Assembly (NCBI RefSeq): GCF_007829955.1
Contig: NZ_VIWX01000002.1
Location: forward strand, 620,001 to 684,000
Origin: Saccharopolyspora dendranthemae
GTDB taxonomy: Bacteria > Actinomycetota > Actinomycetes > Mycobacteriales > Pseudonocardiaceae
Direction of reading: 5' to 3'
Length of the DNA stretch: 64,000 nucleotides
How positions within the stretch are numbered: position 1 is the stretch's first letter; the number at the start of each line of letters is the position of its first letter. This document shows positions 27,042 to 34,821 of this stretch, piece after piece. Under the pieces are notes generated by a model. That model ran no database searches. It was not told the DNA's origin and saw nothing but the letters and a program-made list of their open reading frames with translations. Made by a program: the position numbers and the translations under genes.

Positions 27042-27072
27042 TTCCCCGGGTGTCGTTGAGATCGCCTTGACG

Positions 27073-27999
27073 TCACCGCAGTGCGGGGCTCATGTGCTCG
27101 GCCGCCCACGTTGCGAAGCCGGTCACCGGAACTCCGAGAGCGCGGGCGAACTCCGGGCGTCCCGGCTGGCCCGCCACGTTCAGCCACGCGTGCGATGCGC
27201 CCATCGGGGGCATTCCGGCGGCGACGGCTTGCGCTTCGGTCATGTCCGGCGCGGACAGCGGCGTGCCCAGGACCCGGGAGAGCGTCTCGGCGATCTCGGT
27301 CATCGACAGGTGGTCGCCGGCCAGCTCCAGCTCGACCCGGTCGAACTGCTCGGGCGCCGCGATCGCGGCGGCGGCTGCGGTGCCGATGTCGTCCACCGCT
27401 ACCAGGGAGAGCCGCGTCCCGGGGTTCAGGACGCTCACCAGGCCGCCTTCGACGCCGCGCGGGAACAGGAATGCCGTGGAGGGGAGGAAGTTCTCCATGA
27501 AGGTGCCGGGCTTGAGGAGGGTCCAGCGCCGGAGTCCCGCTGTGCGGACGCGGTCCTGGATCGCGGTCTTGGCCGACAGGGTGGCGTGCATGGCAGACCA
27601 GCGGCTCTCGTCCCAGCCGGGGATCTCGGTGTGCTGGCCGGCGCCGGTGACCGACGTGTGCACGAACTGCGGCACGCCGGCGGCTTCGGCGGCCTCGATC
27701 AGGTTGACGCCCTGGGTGACCTCGCCGTCGAAGTCGAAGCCCGCTGCGGTCATCTCCGGCATCTGCACCGAGAAGACGGCGCGGACGCCCTCGGCGGCCC
27801 GGAGCAGGGAATCGCGGTCGCGAAGATCGCCCGTGACGAGCTCGGCCCCGAGCGCTTCGAGGGTCTCGGCGCGCGGTGTGGCCGGGTCGCGCACGAGAGC
27901 GCGGACGGGAACACCGGCAGCGCGCAGGGCGCGGGCGGTCGCGCCGCCTTGCTTGCCGGTGGCGCCGGTGACCAGAACGGGGGCGGTGTCGGTCGGCAT
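27073..27999 (-). CDS. NmrA-like NAD(P)-binding protein
   Basis: This 308-residue atypical SDR starts at ATG 27999 with GGAGG seven nt upstream. The N-terminal motif 'LVTGATGKQGGATARAL' (GxxGxxG), the 'RALVRDP' after strand 2 and the absence of a clear catalytic YxxxK fit the NmrA/HSCARG group. That group senses NAD(P) or reduces quinones rather than acting as a classical dehydrogenase. It is divergent from the TetR gene at 28100 across a perfect 12-bp palindrome, so it is probably induced by the TetR ligand. Confidence 0.87.
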   Translation of the reverse strand: MPTDTAPVLVTGATGKQGGATARALRAAGVPVRALVRDPATPRAETLEALGAELVTGDLRDRDSLLRAAEGVRAVFSVQMPEMTAAGFDFDGEVTQGVNLIEAAEAAGVPQFVHTSVTGAGQHTEIPGWDESRWSAMHATLSAKTAIQDRVRTAGLRRWTLLKPGTFMENFLPSTAFLFPRGVEGGLVSVLNPGTRLSLVAVDDIGTAAAAAIAAPEQFDRVELELAGDHLSMTEIAETLSRVLGTPLSAPDMTEAQAVAAGMPPMGASHAWLNVAGQPGRPEFARALGVPVTGFATWAAEHMSPALR

Positions 28000-28020
28000 G
28001 GTGGTCCTCCAGCTCGTCGT

Positions 28021-28047
28021 CACAAACGGCGGGGACCGCCGTTTGTG
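28021..28047. promoter_or_regulatory. TetR operator between NmrA-like and TetR genes
   Basis: CACAAACGGCGG (28021-28032) and CCGCCGTTTGTG (28036-28047) form a perfect 12-bp inverted repeat with a 3-bp centre in the divergent intergenic region, 21 bp from the NmrA-like start. Confidence 0.75.
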
Positions 28048-28099
28048 CTTCCGGTACGATACGGCGGACCCCGCCACTTAGCAAGCACGGGAGCAGCCC

Positions 28100-28663
28100 A
28101 TGCCTGATCAGCGGCGCGCCGACGCTCGGCGCAACTACGCGCGCATCCTCGCGGTGGCGGAGGAGGAGGTCGCTGCTCGCGGGGCCGACGCGTCCCTGGA
28201 GCAGATCGCGCGCACCGCGGGAGTGGGCTCGGGGACCGTGCGCCGGCACTTCCCGAGCCGTCGGGCCGTCTTGGAGGCGGTCTCCCGCAAGCGGGTGGAG
28301 GCCCTGCGCGTCCGCGCCCACGAGCTCGCGGACGAGGGCGACAGCCGGGAGGCGCTGCTGGGATGGCTCAGCGAGGTCGTCGACTACTGCGTCTCCGCCA
28401 GGGGTTTGGCGGTCGCGCTGGCCTACGACGACGGATCCGATCCCACGCAGGACAACGCCTGCTCGGCGGTGCTGGAAGACGCGGCGGGCCCGCTGGTGCA
28501 CCGCGCCGCCCAGGACCGCGCCGTGGCGCCGGGCACCACCGTCGGGGACCTCATCGCGCTCGCCGTCGGCATCGCGCTCGCCACCGAGCACCGCCCTGAC
28601 CCCACCTCGGCGGCGCAGCGGCTGTTCCGCCTGGTCGTCGCGGGTCTGAGCCCGCAGGGCTGA
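28100..28663 (+). CDS. TetR-family repressor of the NmrA-like gene
   Basis: This 187-residue regulator begins 'MPDQRRADARRNYARILAVA'. The HTH is at ~25-60 ('LEQIARTAGVGSGTVRRHFP'), and the C-terminal domain ends 'QRLFRLVVAGLSPQ', as in the SACE_7040/YxaF-like TetR group. It is divergent from the NmrA-like gene with a strong palindrome between them. The ligand is unknown. Confidence 0.9.
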   Translation: MPDQRRADARRNYARILAVAEEEVAARGADASLEQIARTAGVGSGTVRRHFPSRRAVLEAVSRKRVEALRVRAHELADEGDSREALLGWLSEVVDYCVSARGLAVALAYDDGSDPTQDNACSAVLEDAAGPLVHRAAQDRAVAPGTTVGDLIALAVGIALATEHRPDPTSAAQRLFRLVVAGLSPQG

Positions 28664-28777
28664 GCCGCGCGGCGGTCGCGGTACGTCCACATCGGACTTC
28701 CCCGAGGTGGTCGGTTTCCGCGCGCCCCGACGCGGGTAGGGCGAGGGATGAGGCCCTCGTGACGGGAAGGAGCCGAC

Positions 28778-28957
28778 ATGATGGAGCGAGGCTCGGACAA
28801 GCACGGACCGAAGAAGGACGACGAGCTGGAGAAGGAGATGGAGGCGCACCTCCGGAGCGGTCAGAGCCAGCGCGCCGACGAGGCGCTCGACGCCGAACCG
28901 CCGGCGGACGACGACCCGGTGACCAACATCCGTCCGGACCCGTCGGCGGAGCGCTGA
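28778..28957 (+). CDS. Small acidic hydrophilic protein
   Basis: A 59-residue open frame starts with tandem ATGs after GGGAAGGAG, an excellent ribosome site. It reads as a highly charged protein with 'MERGSDKHGPKKDDELEKEM' near the start and a Pro/Asp-rich tail. Short proteins with the 'SDKHGP' start occur in many actinobacteria, sometimes with a DUF2795 domain attached; this copy lacks that domain. It has no predicted membrane segment. Function unknown. Confidence 0.65.
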   Translation: MMERGSDKHGPKKDDELEKEMEAHLRSGQSQRADEALDAEPPADDDPVTNIRPDPSAER

Positions 28958-29163
28958 GTCGCCCTCCCGGAAGAGGACCGCGGCGCCGAACCCCGTCGGC
29001 GTTGCGGCTTCCGGGTGATGCGCGGGGAGGCCGATGGCGTGAAACCGGCTCCTGAAGAACCATTTCCGCGTGATTCCCGGTCCGTGGCCGCTGCCGTGCG
29101 GCAGCCTTGAGGTCGTCGGCGGGGAACTGGGGTCCCCGCAGTGGTGGCGACGACGGGGGTCAC

Positions 29164-31134
29164 ATGCCGCGGGACACGAGCGCAACGCAGGAGCGCGCCA
29201 CGGCGCCCGGCCCGCTGATCGGGGTGGAAGACCTGGAACCGCCCGTGTGGGCGGACGTGGACCAGAAGGTCGCGGGCGCGGGGTTGTGGCAGACCGTGCG
29301 CGAACTGCCGACTGCGGCCAGGGTGGTGATTGGCCTGGCCTTCGAAGCCGCGCCGGGTCGCACCTCGCTGGCGGGCGTCGTCCAGCTGGCTTCGGGCTGC
29401 GCATCGGCGTTCGGCCTGTTCGCCACGGCCGGAGTCCTGACGCAGCTGCTCACGACCGGCCCCACACCCGAGCGCGTGGTGGCCTCGCTGCCGGCGATCG
29501 CCGTGGTGGTAGCGGCCTTCGCGCTGCGCGGCCTGCTGCAGACCGCGGTCTCGGCGGTCGAGGGCGTGCTGATGCCGCTCGTGCGCCGGGCCGCTCAGGA
29601 CCGGCTCAACGCGGCCGTCGCCGAGGTGGAACTGCTGGCGTGGGAAGACCCCGACTTCCAGGAACTGGCCCGCCAGGGCGGGTACCAGGGCGTGCAAGCC
29701 GTGGAATCCAGCATCCGCAGCATCACCCAGATCTCGTCGGCTCTCGTGTCGCTCACCGCGGCGCTGGTCACGGCCGCGGTGCTGAACCCGTGGCTGCTCC
29801 CCGTTCTCCTGCTGCCGACCGCCGCCGAGGCGTGGGCGTCCATGCGCGCCGCGAAGCAAGGATACCTGAGCTTCCTGAGCCTGGTCGCGCGGCGGCTTCG
29901 GTTGCACGTGGCCGAGAACCTGCTCGTCGCCAGGGACGTGAGCACCGAGCGGACAGCGCTGAACCTGCAGGAGCCGTTGCTGGTGGAGCACCGCCGCATC
30001 GCCGATCAGGTCACCGCCGAAGCGATCCGCTCCGAGCACCGCCAGACCCGGACGCGGCTGATCGGCCGCACGCTGGCCGGGATCGGCACGGGACTGGCGT
30101 ACTGCGTGCTCGGTCTGCTGCTCTACACCGCTGCGATGCCGCTGGCCATCGCGGGCGCGGCGGTCATCGCGATGCGCGCCGCCGCGAGTGCGCTGTCGAT
30201 CACGATGGTGTCGGTCAACCGGCTCTACGAGCACTCGTTCTACTTGCGCTTCTACCAGCAGCTCCTCGCCGAGGCGGGCAGGCGGAGCCGGCCGGCCGCG
30301 GGACTGCCGGCCCCGCGCGATCCGGGCACGATCCGGCTGGAGAACGTGTCGTTCCGCTACCCGGGTTCCGACGCACCGTCGCTGCGCGGCATCGACCTGA
30401 CGTTCCACCGAGGTGAGGTCGTCGCCCTCGTCGGGGAGAACGGGTCCGGCAAGACCACGCTGGGCAAGGTGCTCACCGGCCTGTACCCGCCGACCGAGGG
30501 GCGGGTGCTGTGGGACGAGGTGGACCTGGCCGCGGTAGAACCTCGGGGCGTGGCCGAGCAGATCGCGCTGATCGATCAGAGTCCGGCCCGGTGGCCGATG
30601 ACGGCTGCCACCAACGTCCGCATCGGCGACCTGGGGGCCGAAGAACCGTTCGACGGCAGGTGGGACGCAGCGCTGGGCGAGTCCGGGGCAGGCGACGTCC
30701 TCGCCGGGCTTCCCCACGGGCACGACACCGTGCTGTCGCGCCAGTTCCGGAGGGGGCACGAGCTCTCCGGCGGCGGGTGGCAGCGCATCGGCGTCGCTCG
30801 CGGCATCTACCGCGGTGGAGCGTCGGTGCTGGTGGCGGACGAGCCGACCGCCGCTCTCGACGCGAAGGCGGAGGCGCGCGTGTTCGCCGGTCTCCAGCAC
30901 GCGACCCGGGACGCGCGGGGCAGTGGGAAGCACCGGACCACGATCCTGGTCACCCACCGGCTGGCCAACGTCCGCCACGCCCACCGCATCGTGGTCATGA
31001 GCGCGGGGGAGGTGGCGGAGTCCGGGACCCACGAGGAGCTGATGGACGCACGCGGCCTGTACCGGGAACTGTTCACCATCCAAGCGAGCGCCTACGCCGA
31101 GGACGGTCGGTGCGGCCGATGCGGGAACGAGTGA
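29164..31134 (+). CDS. ABC exporter, fused membrane and ATPase domains
   Basis: This 656-residue half-transporter starts at ATG 29164. An N-terminal segment of ~70 residues precedes about six membrane helices. The ATPase domain contains Walker A GENGSGKT (424-431), a signature with an unusual 'LSGGGWQR', Walker B 'SVLVADEPTAALDA' and the switch His in 'ILVTHRLANV'. The layout matches MsbA/lantibiotic-type exporters such as those near lanthipeptide or peptide clusters, although no biosynthetic gene is adjacent. It ends with an odd Cys-pair tail 'CGRCGNE'. The substrate is unknown, and a homodimer is likely. Confidence 0.88.
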   Translation: MPRDTSATQERATAPGPLIGVEDLEPPVWADVDQKVAGAGLWQTVRELPTAARVVIGLAFEAAPGRTSLAGVVQLASGCASAFGLFATAGVLTQLLTTGPTPERVVASLPAIAVVVAAFALRGLLQTAVSAVEGVLMPLVRRAAQDRLNAAVAEVELLAWEDPDFQELARQGGYQGVQAVESSIRSITQISSALVSLTAALVTAAVLNPWLLPVLLLPTAAEAWASMRAAKQGYLSFLSLVARRLRLHVAENLLVARDVSTERTALNLQEPLLVEHRRIADQVTAEAIRSEHRQTRTRLIGRTLAGIGTGLAYCVLGLLLYTAAMPLAIAGAAVIAMRAAASALSITMVSVNRLYEHSFYLRFYQQLLAEAGRRSRPAAGLPAPRDPGTIRLENVSFRYPGSDAPSLRGIDLTFHRGEVVALVGENGSGKTTLGKVLTGLYPPTEGRVLWDEVDLAAVEPRGVAEQIALIDQSPARWPMTAATNVRIGDLGAEEPFDGRWDAALGESGAGDVLAGLPHGHDTVLSRQFRRGHELSGGGWQRIGVARGIYRGGASVLVADEPTAALDAKAEARVFAGLQHATRDARGSGKHRTTILVTHRLANVRHAHRIVVMSAGEVAESGTHEELMDARGLYRELFTIQASAYAEDGRCGRCGNE

Positions 31135-31156
31135 CGGAGCTTTCCGCCGGAAGAGG

Positions 31157-31402
31157 TCAGCCGGGACCGTCGCGGCGCGCACGTCGCGCGATCCAGCAGA
31201 AGTCCGCCGCCGCGATCACCGCGAGGATCACCAGAACCCACGCGACCCACGCCGGCTCCGGCAGCCACAGGAACAGCAGCACGGCCACGACCGCGCAGAA
31301 GACCGCGCCGATCCCGGCCAGCCACAACCACAGGGTCAGCGCGCTCGGCACCTGACCGCCCGGCAGCGCTCGTTCGTCATCGGTGCCTTCGCGTTCTCCC
31401 AT
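31157..31402 (-). CDS. Small two-helix membrane protein
   Basis: An 81-residue protein with two hydrophobic helices (about residues 21-44 and 49-66) and charged termini starts at ATG 31402 with GGGAGG upstream. I do not recognise the family. It ends 22 bp from the convergent ABC exporter and follows the MFS gene's strand with a 57-bp gap, but it lies downstream of that gene and may be co-transcribed with it. Confidence 0.65.
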   Translation of the reverse strand: MGEREGTDDERALPGGQVPSALTLWLWLAGIGAVFCAVVAVLLFLWLPEPAWVAWVLVILAVIAAADFCWIARRARRDGPG

Positions 31403-31459
31403 GCCTCCCGGTCACCTCCTGGGACCGCCTCACCTCACCGGCGGGCCGATGTCGCATCG

Positions 31460-32911
31460 TCAGCCGTCCGGGTCGTCGGCGGTGTCGTGGCGCTGTTCGC
31501 GGGCGGTCTTGCGCGCTTCCGCGGGGCTGGCGGCCGTCGGGGCGGAGCCCGGGAGCGCCCGGCGAGCGGACTCGCGGGTGAACAGCACCGCGACGAGCCC
31601 GACGGCGCCGGCGAACACCAGCAGGAACGCCGGGGCGATCGTGTTGCCGGTGGTGCCGATCAGCGCCTCGGAGATCAGCGGGGTGGTGCCGCCGAACAGG
31701 GCCACGGCGATGTTGAATCCGATCGACACCCCACCGTATCGGACGGGTGTGCGGAACAGAGCCGGGATCGTCGAGGGCAGGGTCCCGCTGAAGCAGACCA
31801 GGATCAGACCCAGCAGGAGGACGCCCACGAACACCGACCACCAGTGCCCGAGGCTCATGAGCAGGAAGATCGGCACCGCGAGCACGATGAGCGCGGCGCT
31901 TCCCGCCGTGACGATCGGCAGGCGCCCCCACTGGTCCGAACGCCATCCCAGCCGCACGACCAGGCCGATCACCATCACGAGCACGGCCAGCACCAGCACG
32001 AGCGACTGCGGGTGGCTGAAGCCGAGAACGACGGTCAGGTAGGTCGGCATGTAGGCGGTGAGCATGTAGTTGGTGACGTTGAAGACCAGCACCAGGCCGA
32101 TGCAGACCAGCAGCGGCCGCCAGCTGTCCACGAAGATCTCGCGGAAGGTGTTGCGCGGGTTCTCCTCGGAGTCGTCGACGTCATCGGACTGGCCCGTCTG
32201 CTGGAAGGCCGGCGTCTCCTCCAGCCGGAACCGGAGGTAGAGCCCGATCAGCCCGAGCGGTCCGCCGAGCAGGAACGGGATCCGCCAACCCCAGCTCAGC
32301 AGGGCGTCCTCGGGGAGCGTGATCGTCAAGATGGTCACGACCGCCGCGCCCAGCGAATACCCGACGAGTGTGCCGAATTCCAGCCAGCTGCCCATGAAAC
32401 CCCGCCTGCGGTCGGGGGAGAACTCGGCCACGAACGTCGTGGCACCGCCGTACTCCCCACCGGTCGAGAAGCCCTGCACTAGCCGGGCGACGAGCAGCAG
32501 GATGGGCGCACCGATGCCGATGCTGGCGTAGCTGGGGATCAGACCGATCGCGAACGTTCCGGCGGCCATGGTCACCATCGTGATGGCGAGGACCTTGCGG
32601 CGTCCGATGCGGTCGCCGAGCGGTCCGAAGAAGAAGCCGCCCAGCGGCCGCACCAGGAACGCCACCGCGAAGGTGGCGAAGGTGGAAAGCAGCTGAGCGG
32701 TCGGGCTGCTCGACGGGAAGAAGACCTGGCTGATCACGACGGTGATGTAGCTGAAGACGCCGAAGTCGAACCATTCCATCGTGTTCCCGATGGCCGCGGC
32801 CGCGACCGCTCTGCGGACCTTCGGCTCCTCGACGATCGTCACGTCTTCGGGTGTGGGTCGGTTCCGCCTGCGCCGGTGAGGCCATCGTCCCCGGTTCGTC
32901 GCGGCAGCCAT
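31460..32911 (-). CDS. MFS transporter, metabolite:H+ symporter (ProP-like) family
   Basis: This 483-residue permease (ATG 32911 after GAGGGG) has 12 hydrophobic segments. It carries the metabolite-H+ symporter signatures 'GNTMEWFDFGVFSY' in TM1, 'GDRIGRRKVLAITM' in loop 2-3 and 'RLVQGFSTGGEYGGATTFVAE' in TM4-5. Such proteins import proline/betaine, alpha-ketoglutarate, shikimate or other carboxylates. The long basic N-terminal tail is not conserved in the family. It may be co-transcribed with the small membrane protein that follows it. Confidence 0.9.
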   Translation of the reverse strand: MAAATNRGRWPHRRRRNRPTPEDVTIVEEPKVRRAVAAAAIGNTMEWFDFGVFSYITVVISQVFFPSSSPTAQLLSTFATFAVAFLVRPLGGFFFGPLGDRIGRRKVLAITMVTMAAGTFAIGLIPSYASIGIGAPILLLVARLVQGFSTGGEYGGATTFVAEFSPDRRRGFMGSWLEFGTLVGYSLGAAVVTILTITLPEDALLSWGWRIPFLLGGPLGLIGLYLRFRLEETPAFQQTGQSDDVDDSEENPRNTFREIFVDSWRPLLVCIGLVLVFNVTNYMLTAYMPTYLTVVLGFSHPQSLVLVLAVLVMVIGLVVRLGWRSDQWGRLPIVTAGSAALIVLAVPIFLLMSLGHWWSVFVGVLLLGLILVCFSGTLPSTIPALFRTPVRYGGVSIGFNIAVALFGGTTPLISEALIGTTGNTIAPAFLLVFAGAVGLVAVLFTRESARRALPGSAPTAASPAEARKTAREQRHDTADDPDG

Positions 32912-33260
32912 GCCCACCCCTCAGCCGTCGGTGTTCACGCCCGGGTTTCGCACCCGCGCGATCGCCCGGGTGCGAAACCCGGGCGCCTGCAGCACTTCCT
33001 TCACGAACTCGTCACGACGTCAGGTGTTCGGCAACGACTGGTGGAGCACCGCGACGAGGTCGTAGCTCTTGTCGTGGACCCTGGACGGTTCGGCTGCCGG
33101 CCTCCTGTTCCGGTGGTCGTCGGTCCGCCCCTTCGGGTCGGCACCTGCGCGGTCGTCCAAACCTCGTCGCGACAGGATCAGCCGTTCGACGGATCCGGTT
33201 CGCGCGCCACCCCAGGAGGTGGGATCCTCGGCGCCCCGCCCCCGTGCGTCCACAAGGGAC
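32912..33260. other. 349-bp gap with a 19-bp-stem hairpin
   Basis: Apart from the hairpin at 32938-32985 I see no secure gene. A minus-strand frame at 33253-33020 ends with 'HDKSYDLVAVLHQSLPNT', which faintly resembles the start of small actinobacterial proteins. It has no good start, so it is at best a decayed fragment. Confidence 0.5.
32938..32985. terminator. Large hairpin between amidase and MFS genes
   Basis: CGCCCGGGTTTCGCACCCG (32938-32956) and CGGGTGCGAAACCCGGGCG (32967-32985) form a perfect 19-bp stem with a 10-nt loop. It lies upstream of the MFS gene and downstream of the amidase on the same strand. It may terminate amidase transcription or act as a regulator site for the transporter. 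Confidence 0.6.
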
Positions 33261-34727
33261 TCATCTGGTGCGCGATCCGATCGGGACCTGGAATCCGCCG
33301 ATCCGCTGCTCGATCAGTTCGGCGAGGCGCAGCGGCGTGCGGTCCTCGAACATCGGGCCGATGATCTGCACTCCCACCGGCAGGCCGTCGGAGCTCCGTC
33401 CCGCTGGTACGGCCGTGGCGGGCAGACCGGGCATCGTGGCCAGGCCCGCCCAGACCAGCTGGTCGAAGTAGGGGTGCCCGACGCCGTCGATGGCGATCTG
33501 GCGTTCCAGCGGCTCGGGGGTGTGGTCGTGCGGGAACGCGGGAGTCGGCGAGGTCGGGCACACCACGGCGTCGAACTCGGCGAAGAGCTCACGCCATCCC
33601 CTGCGGTGGAGCTCGCGAGAGGTGTTGGCCTCCAGCCAGTCGCGGTGGCTCAACACCATCCCCCGCAGTCGTGCCGCGTCGAGACTCGTGTCGTCCGCGC
33701 CCAGTTCGGCTGCCCGGGTTCGCAGTTCCTCCAGCGATCCGACGGGAAAGCGCACGACGGAGCCCGAGGCCAGCAACGTCGTGTAGAGCGTCGCGGCTTC
33801 GGCCAGATCGGGCAGCAGCGGACTGCGCCGCTCGACGCGGGCCCCGCTCTCGACGAGCGCCCCGGCCACCCGTTCCACGCCCTCCTTCACGGCCGCCGCG
33901 GTCGGGATGAGCGGATGCTGGTCGAGGACCAGGACCCGGAAGTCGCTGAGCTCCTGGTGACGTGCGGGCGGCAGGGTCAACGAGTGCGCCACGCCGAACG
34001 TCAGCGGATCTGGCCCGGCCATGACGTCGAGCAGGAGGGAGAGGTCGCGGGCGGTGCGGGCCATCGGTCCCACGACGGCGAGGTCGAGGTCGACCGGAAG
34101 GGCGGGCGTGGTGGGCGCGACCATCCCGCGGTTGGCCGCCAGCCCGAGGGTGGGCTTGTGCGCGTAGACGCCGCAGAAGTGCGCGGGCGTGCGCAGCGAA
34201 CCACCGATGTCGGAACCGATCGACAAGGTCCCGAACCCGGCTGCCAGGGCCGCCGCCGACCCTCCGGAGGACCCGCCCGGCGTCCTGCTGCGATCCCACG
34301 GGTTGTGGGTGGTCCCGTAGATCTCGTTGTAGCTCTGCAGGTCCTGCAGCCCCAAGGGCACGTTGGTCTTGCCGAGCACCACCGCGCCGGCGTCGCGGAG
34401 CCGCGAGACCTGCACCGCGTCCTGCTCCGGTACGAAGTCGCGGTGCTCGGGCATGCCCCAGGTGGTGGGCAGCCCGGCGATGTCGTAGGACTCCTTGACC
34501 GTCACCGGGATGCCGAGCAGCGGCCGGTCCTCGCCTCGTGCGCGCGCCCGATCGGCTTCGAGGGCGGTAGCCCGCGCGCGGTCGAAGTCCGGTTGGCAGA
34601 TCGCGTTGATCGTTTCGTCGAGACGCTCGATGTGCGTGATCGCCTCGTCGGTCACCTCCATCGATGTCACGTCACCGCCGCGCAAGGCGGTCCGGAGTTC
34701 TTCGGCCGTCGCGTAGTTCCAGTCCAT
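33261..34727 (-). CDS. Amidase signature family hydrolase
   Basis: This 488-residue amidase starts at ATG 34727. The Ser-cisSer-Lys triad is present: Lys in 'GIPVTVKESYD', and the two Ser residues in 'TPGGSSGGSAAALAAG' and 'GSDIGGSLRTPAHFCG'. Single-domain amidases of this kind hydrolyse diverse aliphatic or aromatic amides, and no GatC/GatB partners are nearby, so it is not GatA. It is divergent from the ABC-F gene. The substrate is unknown. Confidence 0.92.
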   Translation of the reverse strand: MDWNYATAEELRTALRGGDVTSMEVTDEAITHIERLDETINAICQPDFDRARATALEADRARARGEDRPLLGIPVTVKESYDIAGLPTTWGMPEHRDFVPEQDAVQVSRLRDAGAVVLGKTNVPLGLQDLQSYNEIYGTTHNPWDRSRTPGGSSGGSAAALAAGFGTLSIGSDIGGSLRTPAHFCGVYAHKPTLGLAANRGMVAPTTPALPVDLDLAVVGPMARTARDLSLLLDVMAGPDPLTFGVAHSLTLPPARHQELSDFRVLVLDQHPLIPTAAAVKEGVERVAGALVESGARVERRSPLLPDLAEAATLYTTLLASGSVVRFPVGSLEELRTRAAELGADDTSLDAARLRGMVLSHRDWLEANTSRELHRRGWRELFAEFDAVVCPTSPTPAFPHDHTPEPLERQIAIDGVGHPYFDQLVWAGLATMPGLPATAVPAGRSSDGLPVGVQIIGPMFEDRTPLRLAELIEQRIGGFQVPIGSRTR

Positions 34728-34795
34728 GCTTCGGAACGTAGCGACCCCTGCGAAGAGCCATAAAATTCCTTTGCGCACAACGCCATCGGCCTATT

Positions 34796-34811
34796 TATCA
34801 CACCTGTGATA
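34796..34811. promoter_or_regulatory. Palindrome in the ABC-F promoter
   Basis: TATCACA (34796-34802) and TGTGATA (34805-34811) form a perfect 7-bp inverted repeat with a 2-bp centre, 10 bp before the ABC-F start in an AT-rich stretch. It is a good candidate operator for the TetR encoded two genes on, or for a CRP-like protein. Confidence 0.55.
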
Positions 34812-34821
34812 GTTTTCCGGA

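Noticed and set aside
28861..31182. 773-codon open frame antisense to the ABC exporter
   Set aside because: The ABC exporter reading frame has Walker A/B and signature motifs, and the antisense frame has none.
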